64,000 bases of DNA from an uncultured Chloracidobacterium sp. (GCA_937941715.1 CALDGX010000103.1:34109-98108), one strand, 5' to 3'; positions 45,833-57,982 are shown, counted from the stretch's first letter. The notes: a model not told the origin generated them from the letters alone. Numbers and translations: made by a program.

Positions 45833-47407
45833 ATGAGTGCTGCTTTACCGATCAAGTCTGACGAGATAATTTCCTTCAACCCGGCGACGGGCGCGGAGAT
45901 CGGGCGCGTAGCGATAACGTCGGCTGAGGACACGGCCTCCGCGGTCGCCCGTTCTCGGGAGGCGTTTAAGCATTGGAAACAGACCCCGTTCGCCGAGCGA
46001 AAGCGTCTCGTCATGGCCGCCCGCGAGGTCATTCTGGCCGAGATCGATGAGATCGCCCACCTCATCTCAAGCGAATCAGGCAAACCGTTTGGCGAGGCGA
46101 TCGCGTTTGAGATCGCACCCGTGCTCGACCTGATGCAGCATTTTGCCCGCAATTCCGAAAGGATGCTGAGGCCGGCAAAGATCGACATCGGCTTGTTCAA
46201 ATTGCTCGGCCGTTCGTCGCAGATCGTCTATCATCCGCTCGGTGTCGTCGGCATCATTCCGGCGTGGAATTATCCGTTCTCAATACCGCTTGGCGAGGCC
46301 GTAATGGCACTAATGGCGGGAAATACGGTCATTATCAAGCCCTCTGAACTTACCCCTTTTACCGGCCTCAAGATCGGTGAGATATTTGAAAAGGCGGGCT
46401 TTCCCACAAATTCCGTCCAGGTCATCTCCGGTGACGGAACGACCGGTGCGGCCCTCGTTGAGGCCGTTCCCGACAAGATAATGTTCACCGGTTCGGTCGC
46501 CACCGGCAAGCGGATCGCCGCGGCCGCCGCGAAGAATTTGACATCGGTCGTCCTCGAACTCGGCGGCAAGGATCCGATGATCGTATTTGAGGACGCCAAT
46601 CTCGAACTCGCGGCCCGGGCGGCCGTTTGGGGAGCGTTCTGCAATTCCGGGCAGAACTGTGCCGCCGTCGAGCGGCTCTACGTCCAGGAAAGCGTCGCCG
46701 AGGCTCTGACCCAAAAGATCATCGAGAAAACGCTCGAACTAAAGCAGGACACCGGCGACAAGGAAACGACGTCGATCGGTGCAATGTCGTCCGAGCGGCA
46801 GTTGAGGATCGTCGAGGACCACGTCGATGATTTTCGGTCAGCAGGGGCTAAGATCGAGACCGGCGGCCGTCGTAACCCCGATCTTGAGGGACTTTTCTAC
46901 GAGCCGACCGTCATCACCAATGTCCATAACGATATGCGGGCAATGCGTGAGGAGACGTTCGGGCCGACACTGCCGATCGCGACATTTACGACCGAGGACG
47001 AAGCGGTTCGCCTGGCAAATGATACCGAATTTGGCCTGACGGCGAGCGTCTGGACACGCGATCATGCCAAGGGCCGCCGTGTCGCCGAGCGGATCGAGGC
47101 CGGTACGGTCTGTATAAACGAACATCTCTATACGCACGGCATCGGCCAAACGCCGTGGGGCGGATTTAAGAACAGCGGCCGCGGGCGGACCCACGGGCGC
47201 GAGGGGTTGATGGAGCTGGTTCAGGGCCAGCACATTCATACCAATCACGTCGCGATCCTGCCGGATGCGTGGTGGCTGCCGTACTCGCCGACCGCCGTTG
47301 AGACTTTTCGTGGATTTGCGAATAAATTTGCGAGCGGCAGCATGATCAAAACTTCGCTCATGCTGCCGCTGCTGTTCAAAAGGATCCGTGAACTGCTAAA
47401 GAAATAG
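45833..47407 (+). CDS. NAD(P)-dependent aldehyde dehydrogenase
   Basis: 524 residues, with the catalytic Cys276 in CNSGQNCAAVERLY and Glu242 in LELGGKDP; the NAD-binding segment PAWNYPFSIPLGEA and FTGSVATGKRI are normal. A C-terminal extension with a hydrophobic stretch and basic end (SLMLPLLFKRIRELLKK) suggests a membrane-associated form, as in some fatty aldehyde dehydrogenases. The substrate is not set by the sequence. Follows the AlaRS homologue on the same strand after 58 bases. Confidence 0.92.
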   Translation: MSAALPIKSDEIISFNPATGAEIGRVAITSAEDTASAVARSREAFKHWKQTPFAERKRLVMAAREVILAEIDEIAHLISSESGKPFGEAIAFEIAPVLDLMQHFARNSERMLRPAKIDIGLFKLLGRSSQIVYHPLGVVGIIPAWNYPFSIPLGEAVMALMAGNTVIIKPSELTPFTGLKIGEIFEKAGFPTNSVQVISGDGTTGAALVEAVPDKIMFTGSVATGKRIAAAAAKNLTSVVLELGGKDPMIVFEDANLELAARAAVWGAFCNSGQNCAAVERLYVQESVAEALTQKIIEKTLELKQDTGDKETTSIGAMSSERQLRIVEDHVDDFRSAGAKIETGGRRNPDLEGLFYEPTVITNVHNDMRAMREETFGPTLPIATFTTEDEAVRLANDTEFGLTASVWTRDHAKGRRVAERIEAGTVCINEHLYTHGIGQTPWGGFKNSGRGRTHGREGLMELVQGQHIHTNHVAILPDAWWLPYSPTAVETFRGFANKFASGSMIKTSLMLPLLFKRIRELLKK

Positions 47408-47411
47408 CAGT

Positions 47412-49352
47412 TTACCGGACCGGTTGTTTGAGGATGTCGGCCAGCGCCTGCATACGGCCTGCGTCAACCGAGCTTTTGGCCGTGCCCGCCATCTTCTCGA
47501 TCGCGCCTGCCTGGCTCTTAAGTTCACTCAGTGACTTTTTGTCCATATTCGAACCCTCAGCCTTCTCGATCGCTTGCCGGACCGCCGCTATCCGGTCAGC
47601 CGCCATTCCCTGCGAACGCTCAAGCTGATCGACATACGCCTTGGCGACGACCAACTTTCGCGGCCACTCGATCCGCTGCTGATTCTGGACGTTGAGTTCG
47701 GCCACCTGGACCGACTTCGCCGCGTCGATCTCGTTCTGCGTGAGATTTGCCGTCGGCGTCAGTTCGAAGATATCGAGGCCGCGGGCGATCTCGGACGAAT
47801 AGATGCGGCCGTTGTACCAATATGCCGACCACGAACCGCCGAGGATCAGCATATTCGGGTCGATCGGGCCGCGGTCAAAATACGCGATCTCGACGGGCTT
47901 ATCGGCATCGGTAAAGTCCATTATCGAGATGCCGCCCTGATACCAGGCCTGTACCTTAACGTCGCGGCCCGGGATCGGCACCAGCGAACCGTTATGCGCG
48001 ACGCAGTTTTCACTGTCGCCCTGAGCGGCCGGCATTTTGTAGTAGTTGGCAAAGCTGAGCTTGTTGTTCGCCAGACGGAAGATGGCGTTGGCTCCCCATT
48101 TGTTCGGGTCGGTCTCACGGCAACGTGCTCCCATTCCGCCGCCCCATTCGTCGGTGAACACGACCTTTTTACCGTCGTTCGAGAATGACGCCGAGTGCCA
48201 ATACGCATAGTTCGTGTCGTTGACCGCGTCAACCCGTTTGGGGTTGGCCGGATCGCGGATATCGAGCAGGATGCCGTTACCCGAGCAGGCACCGGCCGCC
48301 AGTCCGATCGCCGAATAAACGGTGATATCGTGGCACTGGTCGCTGGGCTCAGGTGCGCCTTTGCCCTCATGCGAACCGCCGTTGTTGAGAGCGTTGATCA
48401 CGCCCGTCTTCGGGTCCGAAAAGACGCGCGGGCTCGATACGACCTTGGCGTTCTGCGGTGCCGCCAGCGGGACCTTGATCACCTCGATGCGAAACAGTGC
48501 CGTATCGGGGTTCGTGTCCGGCATACCGCCCGAACACCCGGCGAGCTCCTCGCCCTGACGGACGAAAGATGTGCCGGACACGTAAATATAGACGTTGTCC
48601 TTATCCTTGGGGTCGACGACGAGCGAATGCGTGTGCGATCCGCGGCAGGTCTGGACCGCGCCGACCTGTTTCGGCCGGCTAATGTCCGAAATATCGAATA
48701 TTCGCACTCCTCGAAAACGGTCCCTATTGGCCGCGGGCAGTCCGCCGCCCTGTTGTCCGGCCGCCGGCGGCGGATCTGGCGGAAACGCTTGTTCGCCGCA
48801 ATCGAGCCTGCCGTTCGGCATCTCGACCGACATAAAGAGCAAGTTTTTGTGTACCGAAACGTCGCCTTGCCCGCCCGGACAGATCAGCGATGTCAGCAGC
48901 TTGGCTTTTGACGGTTCGGCGATGTCGTAGATGTTGATGCCGTAAAAATTACCCAGAAACAAATGATTGCCCTGAAACGCGATGTCCGAATTGGCAAGTG
49001 CGAGTCCCGCGACCGGCATCTTCATCGGTGCCGGTATCATCGCCGGGTTGCCGATGCCGAGGGCACTGAGGGCCTTTTCGACCTTCGGGCTGTTCGGGTC
49101 GATACCGAGTTGGAAAGCCTCCGGCTTCTGGAGCAGCAGCAAGTGCTTCATCCCGAATGACGCTTCGCCGGCTTCAAGCAGGCCCGGCTTCAGCTTCGAC
49201 CGCGGATCGTTGGCGTTTGAACCGGTCATTCCGGCCGGCAAGGGCGGAGCCTTTTCGAGGGCCGCTTGTGCCAATGACGTTGCCGCTAGTCCTGAACAAA
49301 TAATGGCCGCTGCCATCACCAAATGGAAAGTGAAGTCATAAATTCGTTTCAT
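47412..49352 (-). CDS. Secreted LVIVD-repeat beta-propeller protein
   Basis: 647 residues from the ATG at 49352 (GGGAGC upstream); a frame to 49466 overlaps the previous gene. The signal peptide is VMAAAIICSGLAATSLAQ. LVIVD-type repeats include NFYGINIYDIAEPSKAKLL, FRGVRIFDISDISRPKQVGA and LLDIRDPANPKRVDAV. Several Cys and the pattern QTCRGSHTHSLVVD may bind metal. A C-terminal ~100 residues are helical and not propeller. Transcribed after the DUF305 gene, with an 11-base gap. Confidence 0.85.
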   Translation of the reverse strand: MKRIYDFTFHLVMAAAIICSGLAATSLAQAALEKAPPLPAGMTGSNANDPRSKLKPGLLEAGEASFGMKHLLLLQKPEAFQLGIDPNSPKVEKALSALGIGNPAMIPAPMKMPVAGLALANSDIAFQGNHLFLGNFYGINIYDIAEPSKAKLLTSLICPGGQGDVSVHKNLLFMSVEMPNGRLDCGEQAFPPDPPPAAGQQGGGLPAANRDRFRGVRIFDISDISRPKQVGAVQTCRGSHTHSLVVDPKDKDNVYIYVSGTSFVRQGEELAGCSGGMPDTNPDTALFRIEVIKVPLAAPQNAKVVSSPRVFSDPKTGVINALNNGGSHEGKGAPEPSDQCHDITVYSAIGLAAGACSGNGILLDIRDPANPKRVDAVNDTNYAYWHSASFSNDGKKVVFTDEWGGGMGARCRETDPNKWGANAIFRLANNKLSFANYYKMPAAQGDSENCVAHNGSLVPIPGRDVKVQAWYQGGISIMDFTDADKPVEIAYFDRGPIDPNMLILGGSWSAYWYNGRIYSSEIARGLDIFELTPTANLTQNEIDAAKSVQVAELNVQNQQRIEWPRKLVVAKAYVDQLERSQGMAADRIAAVRQAIEKAEGSNMDKKSLSELKSQAGAIEKMAGTAKSSVDAGRMQALADILKQPVR

Positions 49353-49362
49353 CGTTTGCTCC

Positions 49363-50061
49363 CTACTTAGTCCCCTCCAACATTGTCTCCATGATCCTGA
49401 TCTCGGCCCGCTGGCCACTATCGACATCGGTCGCGAAATTAAATATCTCGGCATCCTGCCCGGCACCGGCGGTATTGAAAAGGTCCCTGACCATTTCCAG
49501 GGCTCCCTTGTGGTGCTGGATCATCCCGGCCAAAAACAATCGGTCAAATTCCTTTCCCTTAGCGAATTTGAGAGCTTTCATCTGAGCTGCCGTCAGCATG
49601 CCGGGCATCAATGTGTCATTCGCGCTTCCGGACATTGACATACCTGACATATCACCCATGTCAGCCTCGACTACCTGGCCGCGAGCTTCGAGCCACCGTT
49701 TCATAAAACCGATCTCTTCAGCCTGCGTATGGCTAATACGCGCGCCGAGCAATCTGAGTTCCTTATTCACGGTCCTCGCTTCGATCAGGGCCGTCATCTC
49801 TACCGCCTGAGCGTGATGCATTATCATCCCGCGCATAAATTCGACATCCTTCGGCGACCGCGGCGGCAGCACCGCACGAGTGGTCGGCGGCAGCACCCGC
49901 GTCGGTTGGCCGGGTGCTCCCGGCTGGACGATCGTGGCCGGCGGATCGGCCTGCTGTGCCGGCGACGGGATCGACAAGAACAGGATAAACAGAACGGCCG
50001 TCACGGGCATTCCCGCGAACAGCAAAGGCCTCGTTCGCTTGGACACTAATTGGTTGAGCAT
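49363..50061 (-). CDS. DUF305 domain secreted protein
   Basis: 232 residues with an N-terminal signal/anchor (PLLFAGMPVTAVLFILFLSI). DUF305 is seen as two ferritin-like helical motifs with His pairs: FMRGMIMHHAQAVEM and FLAGMIQHHKGALEMV, separated by a Met-rich stretch (DMGDMSGMSMSGS). Family members are thought to bind metal, copper in some cases. It is directly upstream of the LVIVD-repeat gene and probably co-transcribed. Confidence 0.88.
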   Translation of the reverse strand: MLNQLVSKRTRPLLFAGMPVTAVLFILFLSIPSPAQQADPPATIVQPGAPGQPTRVLPPTTRAVLPPRSPKDVEFMRGMIMHHAQAVEMTALIEARTVNKELRLLGARISHTQAEEIGFMKRWLEARGQVVEADMGDMSGMSMSGSANDTLMPGMLTAAQMKALKFAKGKEFDRLFLAGMIQHHKGALEMVRDLFNTAGAGQDAEIFNFATDVDSGQRAEIRIMETMLEGTK

Positions 50062-50189
50062 TAATCAACACGATAACATAGAACCAACGCCGTGTTCCAT
50101 CAATTTACAAGTCGGGGGTTTTGACGGCGGCTCGATCTCGATGCTCTCGGTCCGCATAGGTGGATGACCGCCGTTTCGGACAAAAAAAA

Positions 50190-50213
50190 GGCCGACGGCA
50201 TTGTGCGTCGGCC
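50190..50213 (-). terminator. Intrinsic terminator of the metalloprotease gene
   Basis: GGCCGACG (50190-50197) pairs with CGTCGGCC (50206-50213), 8 perfect pairs around an 8-base loop. On the minus strand it is followed by TTTTTTTTG, 30 bases after the stop at 50243. No other gene is seen in the 180-base space up to 50061. Confidence 0.85.
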
Positions 50214-50242
50214 CTTCTTATTTGTATTCCCGCGTCCGGTGA

Positions 50243-52861
<2,619 letters not shown>

Positions 52862-53101
52862 TAACGTGACTCTCCTGGGTTGGTGAATAATCGAAATTGT
52901 CGGCACGAACGATGCCGGCCATTGCCCGCGATACAGCTATGCGGTGCATGAGGCTCGACACAAGACCATCCGGCATATTGCCGGCCGAGCCGGTCTCTCT
53001 GCAAAAAGTTTAAAGATAAAGACTGGAATCTTACGCAACTGATAGTAACTTTGTTTCCGCCGACGGGCAACATTTATTTGCGCCCGTCCGATACGGCCGG
53101 G

Positions 53102-54349
53102 TCACTTCGCACCGGCGATCGCGAGCACCGCGGCGAGTACCCGCTGTGAGCCGCGGTAACTGTCGGTCATGTCAAAGCTCTCGGTCACCGAATGTGACCC
53201 GAGCCAGCGTCCGCCGCTGCCGATCGTGACGGCCGGTATCCCGAGCTTGTTCGGCATTCCCGAATCGGTGCTGCTCGCCGTCAAATTGGACCTGACGCCG
53301 AGTGCCCGGTCGGCGGCGAGGATCGTCCGGATGATCGGGGCGTCAGGTGCCTGGCGGCCGACGGGCCGTTCGCCGATCAGTTTGATATCGACCGACAGCT
53401 GAAAGCCGCCGCTGCGTCCGGCATTCTCTTCGGTCAGTGCGTCGGCGACAGCGCGTTTGAAGTCTGCGTCGATCTTCGCTAATTCGGCACCGCTTACCGA
53501 GCGAAGGTCAACCTCCATCGATGCAGTCTGGGCGATCGAATTGACGGTCGTGCCGCCGTCGACGCGGCCGACGTTAAAGGTCGTTTTGGGCGACGCCGGC
53601 GGCCGCAGAAGCGATATTTTGTCGATCGCCCGGCCGAGGGCATGTATCGCGCTCGGGCGGCCAAAATCGATAAAGCTGTGTCCGCCCGGCCCGCTGAAAG
53701 TGACGCGGTAACGATTGCTGCCGATCTCGCGTTCGACGATGTCGAAACCCTGTGCGTCAACGCCTATGAATTCGGTTATCCGGCCCGGCATCTCCTCGGT
53801 CAAAAGGTGCCGCGTACCGCGCAGGTTGCCGAGGCCCTCTTCGCCGACATTTGCGACAAAAACGATCGAGCTGCCGGTCTCGATCCGCGCATCGTCCAGC
53901 GCGCGGATGACGGCCAGCATCACTGCCAGGCCGCGGCAATTGTCGCCGATGCCCGGCCCGGTCAGCACCGTGCCTTGACGCTTGACCCTGACGTCGGTGC
54001 CCTCGGGGAAAACAGTGTCGAGATGGGCGACGAGCGCCAGCGTACGCGAGCTGTCGGTGCCCGGACGTTCGCCAATGACATTGCCCTCACGGTCGATGCG
54101 GACGTTCCTGAGCCCGAGCTCGGTAAACCGCTGTTTGTAATAGGCGGCTCGCTCCTGTTCCTTGAAGGGCGGAGACGGTATCTCGCAGGTCTTGATCTGT
54201 TCCGCGACGGTCTCGGCCTCGACCGAGCGGATAAATTCGAGGGCCCGGACGGCCTTCGGGCCTGAAAGTATGGCCTCGGGTGTCTGTGCCGCCGCGGCGG
54301 CACAGCAAGCAAATATCGCGGCCGTGATCGTGAAAATAAATGATCTCAT
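53102..54349 (-). CDS. Secreted M20 family peptidase (tripeptidase T-like)
   Basis: 415 residues with a signal peptide (TITAAIFACCAAAAAQ). M20 zinc ligands: HLDTVFPEG, GIGDNCRGLAVML and NVGEEGLGNLRGTRHLL with the catalytic Glu-Glu pair; the dimerisation insert contains GPGGHSFIDFGRPSAIHALG, and the last ligand His lies near GGRWLGSHSVTESFD. It would hydrolyse small peptides outside the cytoplasm. The ~195 bases between it and the metalloprotease on the same strand hold nothing recognisable. Confidence 0.92.
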   Translation of the reverse strand: MRSFIFTITAAIFACCAAAAAQTPEAILSGPKAVRALEFIRSVEAETVAEQIKTCEIPSPPFKEQERAAYYKQRFTELGLRNVRIDREGNVIGERPGTDSSRTLALVAHLDTVFPEGTDVRVKRQGTVLTGPGIGDNCRGLAVMLAVIRALDDARIETGSSIVFVANVGEEGLGNLRGTRHLLTEEMPGRITEFIGVDAQGFDIVEREIGSNRYRVTFSGPGGHSFIDFGRPSAIHALGRAIDKISLLRPPASPKTTFNVGRVDGGTTVNSIAQTASMEVDLRSVSGAELAKIDADFKRAVADALTEENAGRSGGFQLSVDIKLIGERPVGRQAPDAPIIRTILAADRALGVRSNLTASSTDSGMPNKLGIPAVTIGSGGRWLGSHSVTESFDMTDSYRGSQRVLAAVLAIAGAK

Positions 54350-54368
54350 TGTGTGCCGTCAGCGCGGG

Positions 54369-55139
54369 TCAGACCGCAAAATCCGCGACCACGGGCGTAT
54401 GGTCCGACGGGCGTTCCTGCCCGCGGGGTGCCTTGTCGATCCAGCAGCCGGTACATTTTTCGGCGAGCGGCGGCGAGACCCAGATGTGGTCGATCCGCAG
54501 GCCCTGATTTCGCTGCCACGCACCCTCGCGATAGTTCCACCACGAAAACTCCTGCGCGTCGCCGTTCTTATGCCGAAACGCGTCGACAAAGCCCCACTGT
54601 TTGACGTGGTGCATCGCGGCCCGCTCGGGCTTGGAAAAGTGCAGTTTTCCCTGCCATTGCGGCACGCTCCAGACGTCGAGTTCGTCCGGGGCGACGTTAA
54701 AATCGCCGCATAGCAGCACGTTCGAATCAAGGCTGCATTCCTCGTCGAACATTCGCCTGAGCCGGTGCAGCCAGTCCAGTTTGAAGGTAAATTTTTCGGT
54801 CCAGAGCTCGGTCCCGTTCGGGATGTAGGTGTTGACGATCCGCACGCCGTTGACGGTCGCGGCGATCAGGCGTTTGGGGGCATCGGGGGCGTCCTCCGGA
54901 AACCCCTTCTGCACGTCGGCGATCTCGTGCCTGGATATGATCGCGACGCCGTTGTACGATTTTTCGCCAAAATAGGCGACCTGATAACCGGCGTCGGCGA
55001 TCTCGCTGACCGGGAAATCCTCGTCAACGACCTTTGTTTCCTGCAGGCAGACCACGTCAGTCCCGGTCGCCGCCGTCCATGCCAAGACCTGCTCGAGCCT
55101 CAGCCTGATCGAATTAACATTCCACGTTGCCACTTTCAT
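54369..55139 (-). CDS. xth: Exodeoxyribonuclease III
   Basis: 256 residues, full length endonuclease/exonuclease/phosphatase fold. Contains KVATWNVNSIRLRL, VVCLQETKV (metal-binding Glu), YFGEKSYNGVAIISR, LLCGDFNVAP and the C-terminal LRIDHIWVS and SDHTPVVADF with the catalytic Asp-His. Acts as AP endonuclease/3' exonuclease in base excision repair. Follows the DNA methyltransferase on the same strand, 21 bases away. Confidence 0.95.
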   Translation of the reverse strand: MKVATWNVNSIRLRLEQVLAWTAATGTDVVCLQETKVVDEDFPVSEIADAGYQVAYFGEKSYNGVAIISRHEIADVQKGFPEDAPDAPKRLIAATVNGVRIVNTYIPNGTELWTEKFTFKLDWLHRLRRMFDEECSLDSNVLLCGDFNVAPDELDVWSVPQWQGKLHFSKPERAAMHHVKQWGFVDAFRHKNGDAQEFSWWNYREGAWQRNQGLRIDHIWVSPPLAEKCTGCWIDKAPRGQERPSDHTPVVADFAV

Positions 55140-55160
55140 AAGAACATTCTGCCACAGAGC

Positions 55161-56123
55161 TTACTTAGAACGCAGGGACGGCCCGGCGTTGCGGTCCCAG
55201 AATACGCCGTCGGCGAGGCCCTGGATCGTCGGGTCGGACTCGGCCGTTTCGAGGCGTTTCTGGGCAAGCAGACAGTACTTTTCGTCCGACTCGATCGCTA
55301 TGAAGCGGCGCCCGAGCTTTTTCGCGGTGACGGCCGTCGTGCCGCTGCCGGCAAAAGGGTCGAGAACGAGGTCGCCCGGCGCCGTGCTGGCCAGGATGAT
55401 CTTGGCGAGAAGTTTTTCGGGCTTTTGCGTCGGGTGGTCGGTGTTTTCGGGCATCGACCAGAAAGGCACGCTGATGTCGGTCCAGATATTTGACGGATGC
55501 GTGTCGCGAAAGTTGCCGTCGGGCGTTTCCTGCCAGTCCTTTGGCCGGCCGTTTTCGCGATAAGGTGCGATCACCCGGCGCCGCTGTTTTACCGCGTCAA
55601 GGTCGAACGTGTATGCGTCCGAGACGGTAAAGAACCAGATGTCCTCGGCCGAGTTCTTCCAGTTGGCCTTGGCACCGCGGCCTTTTTCGCGTTCCCACGT
55701 GATGCGGTTGCGCAGTTTGAAGTGCCGCGACCCGGCCCGCTGTATCGCCGCCGCCGAACGCCAATCGCCGCAGATATATATGCTGGCGGTCGGCTTCAAT
55801 AACGGAACGCAAAGCGGGATCCACGATTCGAGCCACGCCTCATACTCATCCGATGCCAGTTCACGAAAGCTCTCTTTGCCGAATGTTTTGGTCAAATTGT
55901 AGGGCGGATCGGCAAACAGCAGGTCCACGCTTGCCGCGGGCAGCTCTTTCAGCACCTCGAAGGCGTCGCCGCAGATCATCTTTCCTTCGGCTCCGCCTTT
56001 CACCGCCGCGTCACCCTCGAACAGGAGCGACCCGCGGTATCTGTCAGCGTCGGCCGCGTCGAGCAAGATGGTCCGGTTTCTCCCGGCACGGACCTTGTCA
56101 GGTTTTTCGTTCGGCGGCGTCAT
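55161..56123 (-). CDS. DNA methyltransferase (beta-class N6-adenine/N4-cytosine)
   Basis: 320 residues from the ATG at 56123 (a TTG at 56147 adds 8). The catalytic motif IV is DLLFADPPYNLTKTFG, and the SAM motif LVLDPFAGSGTTAVTAKKLG comes near the C-terminus, the order of beta-class enzymes. WEREKGRGAKANWKN and the DIWFFTVSD segment are in the target-recognition part. The unknown 141-residue gene is upstream on the same strand. Whether this is an orphan or part of a restriction-modification system is not clear. Confidence 0.9.
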   Translation of the reverse strand: MTPPNEKPDKVRAGRNRTILLDAADADRYRGSLLFEGDAAVKGGAEGKMICGDAFEVLKELPAASVDLLFADPPYNLTKTFGKESFRELASDEYEAWLESWIPLCVPLLKPTASIYICGDWRSAAAIQRAGSRHFKLRNRITWEREKGRGAKANWKNSAEDIWFFTVSDAYTFDLDAVKQRRRVIAPYRENGRPKDWQETPDGNFRDTHPSNIWTDISVPFWSMPENTDHPTQKPEKLLAKIILASTAPGDLVLDPFAGSGTTAVTAKKLGRRFIAIESDEKYCLLAQKRLETAESDPTIQGLADGVFWDRNAGPSLRSK

Positions 56124-56173
56124 ATGTGCGACATCGTTTGATCCCAAGTGACGTTAACACAACTACGACGGCT

Positions 56174-56599
56174 CTACGCAACCCGTGACCTTTTCTTCCA
56201 GCCCTCGGCCCGCGGCGAAAGCCTCAGTTTTTGCAGGTCGAGTATCAGGTGCCCTTCGCCGTCTATGACCGGCGTTTCGAACTCGACAGTCTCACGCGGC
56301 CTGATGCCGAATTCGGAGATAAGCCTGTACGCCCTGATAATGCGGCCGCCGCACGTGCCGTACTTCCTGATCGGATACGCGTTCGGTGTGTCGAGCGCAG
56401 CGGGCCGCAGGGCCAGCTTGAGGTTCAGCACATCGTACGCGATAAGGACCGCATCGGGCGAACCGAGACGCTGATGCGTCGTCCGGCTCAGTGCTATCTT
56501 CCCGATCGGGTTCAGCGTGACATACATTCCCGACCACCTGGCCGCATCGCCTCTCGGCAGCACCTTCCAACTTACTTCCGTGATGTTTTCGTTTTTCAT
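56174..56599 (-). CDS. Hypothetical protein upstream of the DNA methyltransferase
   Basis: 141 residues from the ATG at 56599 (the frame runs to 56683 but the upstream part is unlike a protein start). Not recognised. Key stretches are VSWKVLPRGDAARWSGMYVT, SRTTHQRLGSPDAVLIAYD and SEFGIRPRETVEFETPVID, ending in a basic KKRSRVA tail. It could be a DNA-binding or accessory protein of the methyltransferase; no nuclease signature such as PD-(D/E)XK is evident. Confidence 0.6.
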   Translation of the reverse strand: MKNENITEVSWKVLPRGDAARWSGMYVTLNPIGKIALSRTTHQRLGSPDAVLIAYDVLNLKLALRPAALDTPNAYPIRKYGTCGGRIIRAYRLISEFGIRPRETVEFETPVIDGEGHLILDLQKLRLSPRAEGWKKRSRVA

Positions 56600-56620
56600 A
56601 ATAAAATGATTGTTGCATAG

Positions 56621-56857
56621 ATGAAACGCAAAGTCAAGACCGAAATGCCGCGTTCGTGCCCCGTCAGCGATCCGCCTCAACAAACGCTGTCAGTGATCGC
56701 GTCAACGGGGTTTTGGCGGTTTGATCAGGAAAAGCGTCAGTTTGCTTTTGGCCGGATCGTCGATCCGCCCTATGAATGCGCTTTCGTACGGGCCGAGGCA
56801 TATTCCGGCGGCCGTGATGCGCTGTGCCGCGCCGATCAAGGTGTCCTTGACCCCTAA
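56621..56857 (+). CDS. Possible small hypothetical ORF
   Basis: 78 codons, from an ATG without a ribosome site, divergent from the gene at 56599. No family recognised (GFWRFDQEKRQFAFGRIVDP). It may be spurious. The 341 bases between 56600 and 56940 otherwise hold a leader region before the ATP synthase genes with a weak TTGAGA (56885-56890) and TTTAAT (56910-56915) promoter-like pair. Confidence 0.25.
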   Translation: MKRKVKTEMPRSCPVSDPPQQTLSVIASTGFWRFDQEKRQFAFGRIVDPPYECAFVRAEAYSGGRDALCRADQGVLDP

Positions 56858-56940
56858 AAAGGGCGCGTGATACTCTTATATCTTTTGAGAATCGGGCGCT
56901 TTTCGCCTTTTTAATACAGTGTTATTGGTCAAATAAGTTT

Positions 56941-57390
56941 ATGCATTTCCTGGCGTTTGCCGAAAGTATACAGCTCTTCCCGGACGGTACGATCTTCATT
57001 CATATCGCGTTGATCCTGATCATGATCTGGGTCTTGAACCGCACTTTGTTCAAGCCGATCAATCGCGTACTTGCGACCCGCGACAAATTCAAGGGCGTCG
57101 AGGGCGGCGAAGCCGGCCCGATCCTGCGTGATGCCGCCGAAAAGGAATCGCTCTATACACGCGAGATGCTCGAGACACGCTCGAAGGGCTACGAGCTGAT
57201 CGAAAAGGAACAGAAAGAGGCCGCCGTCGACCGCGAAGAAAAGGTCAGCCGCGTCAAGGCCGAGGTCGCCGAGAAGTTTGACGCCGGCAAGGCAGAGGTC
57301 GAAAAGCAGGCCGCCGAGACCCGAAAGGCTCTTGCCGCTGATGCCGAAAAGATCGCCGATTCGATCGCAGCCAATATCTTAAAGGCGTAG
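56941..57390 (+). CDS. ATP synthase F0 subunit b'
   Basis: 149 residues: one N-terminal membrane helix (FIHIALILIMIWVLN, then a basic RTLFKPINRVLATRD) followed by a long coiled coil (~55-149). This is the b/b' peripheral stalk pattern; a second b-type gene follows directly, as in organisms with heterodimeric b/b' stalks (cyanobacteria, alphaproteobacteria, chloroplasts). It is the first gene of the five-gene cluster. Confidence 0.85.
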   Translation: MHFLAFAESIQLFPDGTIFIHIALILIMIWVLNRTLFKPINRVLATRDKFKGVEGGEAGPILRDAAEKESLYTREMLETRSKGYELIEKEQKEAAVDREEKVSRVKAEVAEKFDAGKAEVEKQAAETRKALAADAEKIADSIAANILKA

Positions 57391-57396
57391 GATTAT

Positions 57397-57981
57397 ATGC
57401 TCTTGTTCATAAGCAATATTATTTTGTTCTTCTCCGGAGCCGCTGCGGGCAGTTCCGGCGGCTCGTGGGAAGCGTTCAAGCACTTTTACAACGAGTGGTT
57501 CAATATTCCCGGTTTTGAGGCCTGGAAGTTTCTAAACCTCTTTATTTTTGCCGCGATCGGCGTCTATCTGCTCAAAAAGCCGCTCGGCGACGCGTTTAAG
57601 GCAAAACGCGAGGCGATCCGGGCCGAACTGATCAAGGCCGAAGAGGAAAAGAAGGAAGCACTTGCCAAACTGACCGCCGCCGAAGCCAAGCTCGCACAGC
57701 TCGAGACCGAGAAAGAAAGCATTATCGCCAAGGCAAAAGCCGAGGCCGAGGCCGAAAAAGAAAGGCTCGCCGATCACACAAAGGCCGAGATCGACCGTCT
57801 CCGCCAACAGACCGAGGCCGAGATCGCCCGTCTGGCCAACCAGTCGCGTGCCGAGCTTCGCCGGTTTTCTGCCGAGGAGAGCATTCGCCTCGCGGAGCAG
57901 AAGCTGCGGTCGCAGATCGACGGCCAGAGCGACGCCCGCCTCGTTAAGGCCAATATCCAGGAGATCGGAGGGCTAAACTAA
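57397..57981 (+). CDS. atpF: ATP synthase F0 subunit b
   Basis: 194 residues: two hydrophobic stretches (an N-terminal one and FLNLFIFAAIGVYLL), then a long Ala/Glu/Lys-rich coiled coil ending in RFSAEESIRLAEQKLRSQID, the family's delta-contacting end. Follows b' by 6 bases and ends 1 base before the delta gene. Confidence 0.9.
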   Translation: MLLFISNIILFFSGAAAGSSGGSWEAFKHFYNEWFNIPGFEAWKFLNLFIFAAIGVYLLKKPLGDAFKAKREAIRAELIKAEEEKKEALAKLTAAEAKLAQLETEKESIIAKAKAEAEAEKERLADHTKAEIDRLRQQTEAEIARLANQSRAELRRFSAEESIRLAEQKLRSQIDGQSDARLVKANIQEIGGLN

Positions 57982-57982
57982 C

